In this document: in pieces, positions 62,009-64,000 of the stretch
Layout: the number at the start of each line of letters is the position of its first letter
How positions within the stretch are numbered: the first letter of the stretch is position 1
Source of the DNA: Bacteroides fluxus YIT 12057
GTDB lineage: Bacteria; Bacteroidota; Bacteroidia; Bacteroidales; Bacteroidaceae
Direction of reading: 5' to 3'
DNA length: 64,000 nt
NCBI RefSeq assembly: GCF_000195635.1
Contig: NZ_GL882606.1
Coordinates: 88,391 to 152,390, forward strand
Made by a program: the position numbers and the translations under genes
Notes under the pieces: model-generated
Told to the model about the DNA's origin: nothing
What the model saw: the letters and a program-made list of their open reading frames with translations, nothing else
The model's database searches: none

Positions 62009-62635
62009 TTAGTCGGTAGTGCTGTTTGTTAGTGATTTGTTTATGTTCTCAATTTCCATATCAAGAAAGGTTACATACCATTCGATAAATGATATTCTAT
62101 GCCCATCTTTCATTTTGGGGATAAGCCCGCTGTAATCAGCTCGCCCATCAAACCATATATGTCCTTTTTCATTTCCATTCACCACCAATAGGAATGTGCA
62201 TCCATGTCCGAAATGACTTATTTGCAGACAGCCTGCGATGTGGGCTGTACTAATATAAGCATCTACTATTTCCGTGTCCGGATATTCTTCGTCCCAATCA
62301 AAGGAGGCAATCCATTCTTCATTCCAATCATCTTGATATGGAAATTCCTTGTTTAAGGAAATATTAGGCTTATCTCTTAATTTGAAGTCAACAATAGCTT
62401 TATTAAGAGGTAACAGCCCATGTCCGGGGCCGAAACCTCCATTGCCTATTTCCGAGATAAAGAATCTATAATCATCAGGAAGAGTTATCGAATGTTTACG
62501 TTCAAAAGCCGCAATCTCCGCTTCGGATAGACAAGGGTTGTGGGATACCTCTTGTTCCTTTACTCCAAAAGACACCAATTCTTTATGACTTTTTATGAAA
62601 GCCAATTTTTCTAATATTTCCTTTTTTCGATTCAT
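62009..62635 (-). CDS. SMI1/KNR4 (SUKH) family immunity-type protein
   Basis: 208 residues from MNRKKEILEKLAFIKSHKEL. The SUKH signature is clear: LSEAEIAAFERKHSITLPDD near residue 35, YRFFISEIGNGGFGPGHGLL, then HIAGCLQISHFGHGCTFLLV and GHIWFDGRADYSGLIP. SUKH proteins are the commonest immunity proteins of polymorphic and contact-dependent toxins, often for nuclease toxins. No toxin is seen next to it. Preceded by the best copy of the intergenic repeat (62642-62678). Confidence 0.85.
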   Translation of the reverse strand: MNRKKEILEKLAFIKSHKELVSFGVKEQEVSHNPCLSEAEIAAFERKHSITLPDDYRFFISEIGNGGFGPGHGLLPLNKAIVDFKLRDKPNISLNKEFPYQDDWNEEWIASFDWDEEYPDTEIVDAYISTAHIAGCLQISHFGHGCTFLLVVNGNEKGHIWFDGRADYSGLIPKMKDGHRISFIEWYVTFLDMEIENINKSLTNSTTD

Positions 62636-62641
62636 AATCAC

Positions 62642-62678
62642 TAATGGTTTGCAGCTTGCCGCCGTTAGGCGGAACAAG
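62642..62678. repeat. Intergenic cargo repeat, copy 2, with hairpin
   Basis: TAATGGTTTGCAG (62642-62654) followed by CTTG CCGCC GTTA GGCGG AA CAAG (62655-62678), two stacked stems with a GTTA loop. Lies 6 nt upstream of the SUKH start. Confidence 0.65.
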
Positions 62679-62695
62679 TGCATGTTATTCGCATA

Positions 62696-63319
62696 TTATT
62701 CGGGTCGCCAATATGGATGTAATGCCGTTCCAATATTAAACATTGGAACATTAAACTCATTTATCCATTCAAGGCGAGTCCAAATGCCAGAGTTTTCACC
62801 GACCATAAGCATCCTTTCATTACAAAAAACAGCTTCCATTTCATAAGGGCGACGACCAATTTCAAAGTTCATTACAATAAATCTAACTGGAGCTTTATCT
62901 TGTAACGGTACAACAACCGAATTGCATTTTAAGGTGGATTTTGCCACTTTACCTAATGTCTTTCTACTATGTCTTACAGCTTCAATAGAGCGTTTGGCAT
63001 TTCTCGAAATCGCCATAGGTCTATATATCGGACCAAATTCCGGCTCTACATCATTTGGCAGGACATCCATTTTATTTGCTAACTTTGTAAGACCGTCAAT
63101 CATCATTTCTTTCATTTCATTCGGATTAATATTGCAAAATCCCATCCATACAGCAAGCTGTTTGTCGGTAGGAAAACTCTCGCCATCCACATCAAACCAC
63201 GCATTAAGATCGCAGCCCAAAGAATTGATACAGATGGGGGATTTAGTTGCATATAGTCCCCAATCATCAATTCGCCAAAGCGAGCAATCAAAGTTTGAGA
63301 TATAGTTTTTTTCTTCCAT
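62696..63319 (-). CDS. Hypothetical protein in cargo region
   Basis: 207 residues, soluble alpha/beta. Not recognised. NFDCSLWRIDDWGLYATKSP near the start and FDVDGESFPTDKQLAVWMG, then a basic helix (SRNAKRSIEAVRHSRKTLGK) and a Trp-containing end (WTRLEWINEFNVPMFN). The compact size, lack of export signal and position between SUKH and Imm11-like genes suggest an immunity protein of unknown family. Confidence 0.55.
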   Translation of the reverse strand: MEEKNYISNFDCSLWRIDDWGLYATKSPICINSLGCDLNAWFDVDGESFPTDKQLAVWMGFCNINPNEMKEMMIDGLTKLANKMDVLPNDVEPEFGPIYRPMAISRNAKRSIEAVRHSRKTLGKVAKSTLKCNSVVVPLQDKAPVRFIVMNFEIGRRPYEMEAVFCNERMLMVGENSGIWTRLEWINEFNVPMFNIGTALHPYWRPE

Positions 63320-63377
63320 TTGTTTTTGAGCCTAATGTCAGACATATAATCAGCCTCATGGGAGATTGATTCGCTTG

Positions 63378-63935
63378 TTATTGTTGCATCTCACATATTT
63401 TCATCTTAAACTTTTCTCTAATAATTATATCCTTCAACTCTTCACTAATCCCCCAAAATACCACTTCTTTAGTATCTCGTGCTATAAGAAAATTGCCTAA
63501 ATTTTCATTGGCTACAATAGGAATCATAAATAAGTCGTTACGATTTTCTAATTTTAGAGCTTCTGATTTTTCATGATTAATTAGATCAATATAGTTATTT
63601 ATTTTAGCTATAAAGAACATTTTTGATTTGTCACCGCAATATATATCTATCGGATAAAACGTGACTACATCCTTCAAGATAGAGGACATCTTTTCAACAA
63701 AACGTTGCGAAAATATGGGACAAGGCAAAAATGAATGTAAAAAGTCACATCTTTCCAAATCATTTTCTTTCATATCACACTGGGCTATACCCCTTAATCT
63801 GGTATACTGCAAGAATCGACCATCTCCTTGATTTAGAATGAAAAAGTCGAGAAGCCGGTCATTGTTGCCTTTACCTTTAAACATTATAATAGTTTCTCGC
63901 TTTCTTAATATACTTCTTATTTCATATATTTTCAT
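63378..63935 (-). CDS. Imm11-like (DUF1629-type) immunity protein
   Basis: 185 residues. The core LPCPIFSQRFVEKMSSILKD, VVTFYPIDIYCGDKSKMFFI, NYIDLINHEKSEAL and the end FWGISEELKDIIIREKFK match in order the Imm11/DUF1629 layout: 'Ser-x-Arg' helix, Phe-x-Pro-Ile strand, 'Asp-x-x-x-x-Glu-Ser', 'Ser-Glu-x-x-Lys'. I judge this by pattern only. First gene of the - strand series visible in the window; it may have neighbours beyond 64,000. Confidence 0.5.
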   Translation of the reverse strand: MKIYEIRSILRKRETIIMFKGKGNNDRLLDFFILNQGDGRFLQYTRLRGIAQCDMKENDLERCDFLHSFLPCPIFSQRFVEKMSSILKDVVTFYPIDIYCGDKSKMFFIAKINNYIDLINHEKSEALKLENRNDLFMIPIVANENLGNFLIARDTKEVVFWGISEELKDIIIREKFKMKICEMQQ

Positions 63936-63966
63936 TGCGTATTGTCTTATAATAGATGTGAGTTGT

Positions 63967-64000
63967 TAATGGGATGCAGATAGCAACCTGTTACGGTTGC
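63967..64000. repeat. Intergenic cargo repeat, copy 3, with hairpin
   Basis: TAATGGGATGCAG (63967-63979) followed by GCAACC TGTTAC GGTTGC (63983-64000). Same order of parts as copy 2 but with different, still complementary, stem bases. Reaches the window end. Confidence 0.6.

Noticed and set aside
62655..62678. True integron attC site and integron-type array
   Set aside because: GTTAGGC fits the core consensus, but the partner site is not conserved, the other copies do not fit, and no IntI-type integrase is seen.
26100..64000. Antibiotic-resistance or RteABC-type regulatory genes of classic CTnDOT
   Set aside because: No tetQ, erm, or two-component/rteC-like gene is present in this window; they may lie beyond it or be absent.
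1..64000. CRISPR arrays and rRNA genes
   Set aside because: No regularly spaced repeats of CRISPR type and no rRNA sequence were noticed anywhere in the window.

Overview
The window comes from a Bacteroidales genome, most likely Bacteroides or a close relative. The evidence is the family content (LptD, a B12-dependent ribonucleotide reductase, a CBM20-GH77 glucanotransferase), the many TAnnTTTG -7 boxes typical of Bacteroides promoters, and a CTnDOT-type conjugation operon. No database search was possible, so species and exact element identity are open.

Bases 1 to about 26,000 are ordinary chromosome of moderate G+C: an outer-membrane barrel protein (cut by the window start), a C25-like/HEAT protein, malQ, nrdJ, a nitroreductase, dnaA, an amidase plus MlaD-type pair, a BASS-family transporter, two glycosyltransferases with a GtrA flippase, an orphan ECF sigma factor, an HD protein, lptD, ung, asnA, tRNA-Arg(CCG) and a HAD phosphatase. 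A 176-bp MITE-like element with a nested bidirectional terminator fills the lptD-ung gap.

From about 26.1 kb to beyond the window lies an integrative and conjugative element (ICE). Its left end carries a candidate attL core, two tandem tyrosine recombinases, a short RhuM-like protein and two excisionase-like HTH proteins. A 0.5-kb control region follows, holding a long inverted duplication of one leader sequence. An accessory operon (30.6-34.9 kb, PcfK, PcfJ and small proteins) has GC-rich tetraloop hairpins placed before four of its genes. A DUF4116-repeat protein sits just downstream of the transfer operon (traQ back to traA, transcribed leftward, 37.7-52.0 kb). A structured 0.7-kb region, a likely oriT, separates traA from the divergent mobA-mobB-mobC operon (52.8-58.8 kb).

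Two related but distinct group II introns interrupt the two large transfer ATPases: the VirB4-type traG and the coupling-protein gene mobC. Both lie in sense orientation between codons, and splicing at the visible GTGYG...AC boundaries rebuilds full-length proteins of 831 and 669 residues.

The last 5 kb is AT-richer cargo. Four small membrane proteins (+ strand; one Imm17-like, three mutual paralogues) converge on five genes on the - strand: a lipoprotein, an unknown, a SMI1/KNR4 protein, an unknown and an Imm11-like protein. No toxin is visible, so this looks like an orphan immunity-gene island of the acquired interbacterial defence type carried by an ICE. Several gaps between the - strand genes share a repeated element (TAATG-N4-GCAG, in two cases with a hairpin).
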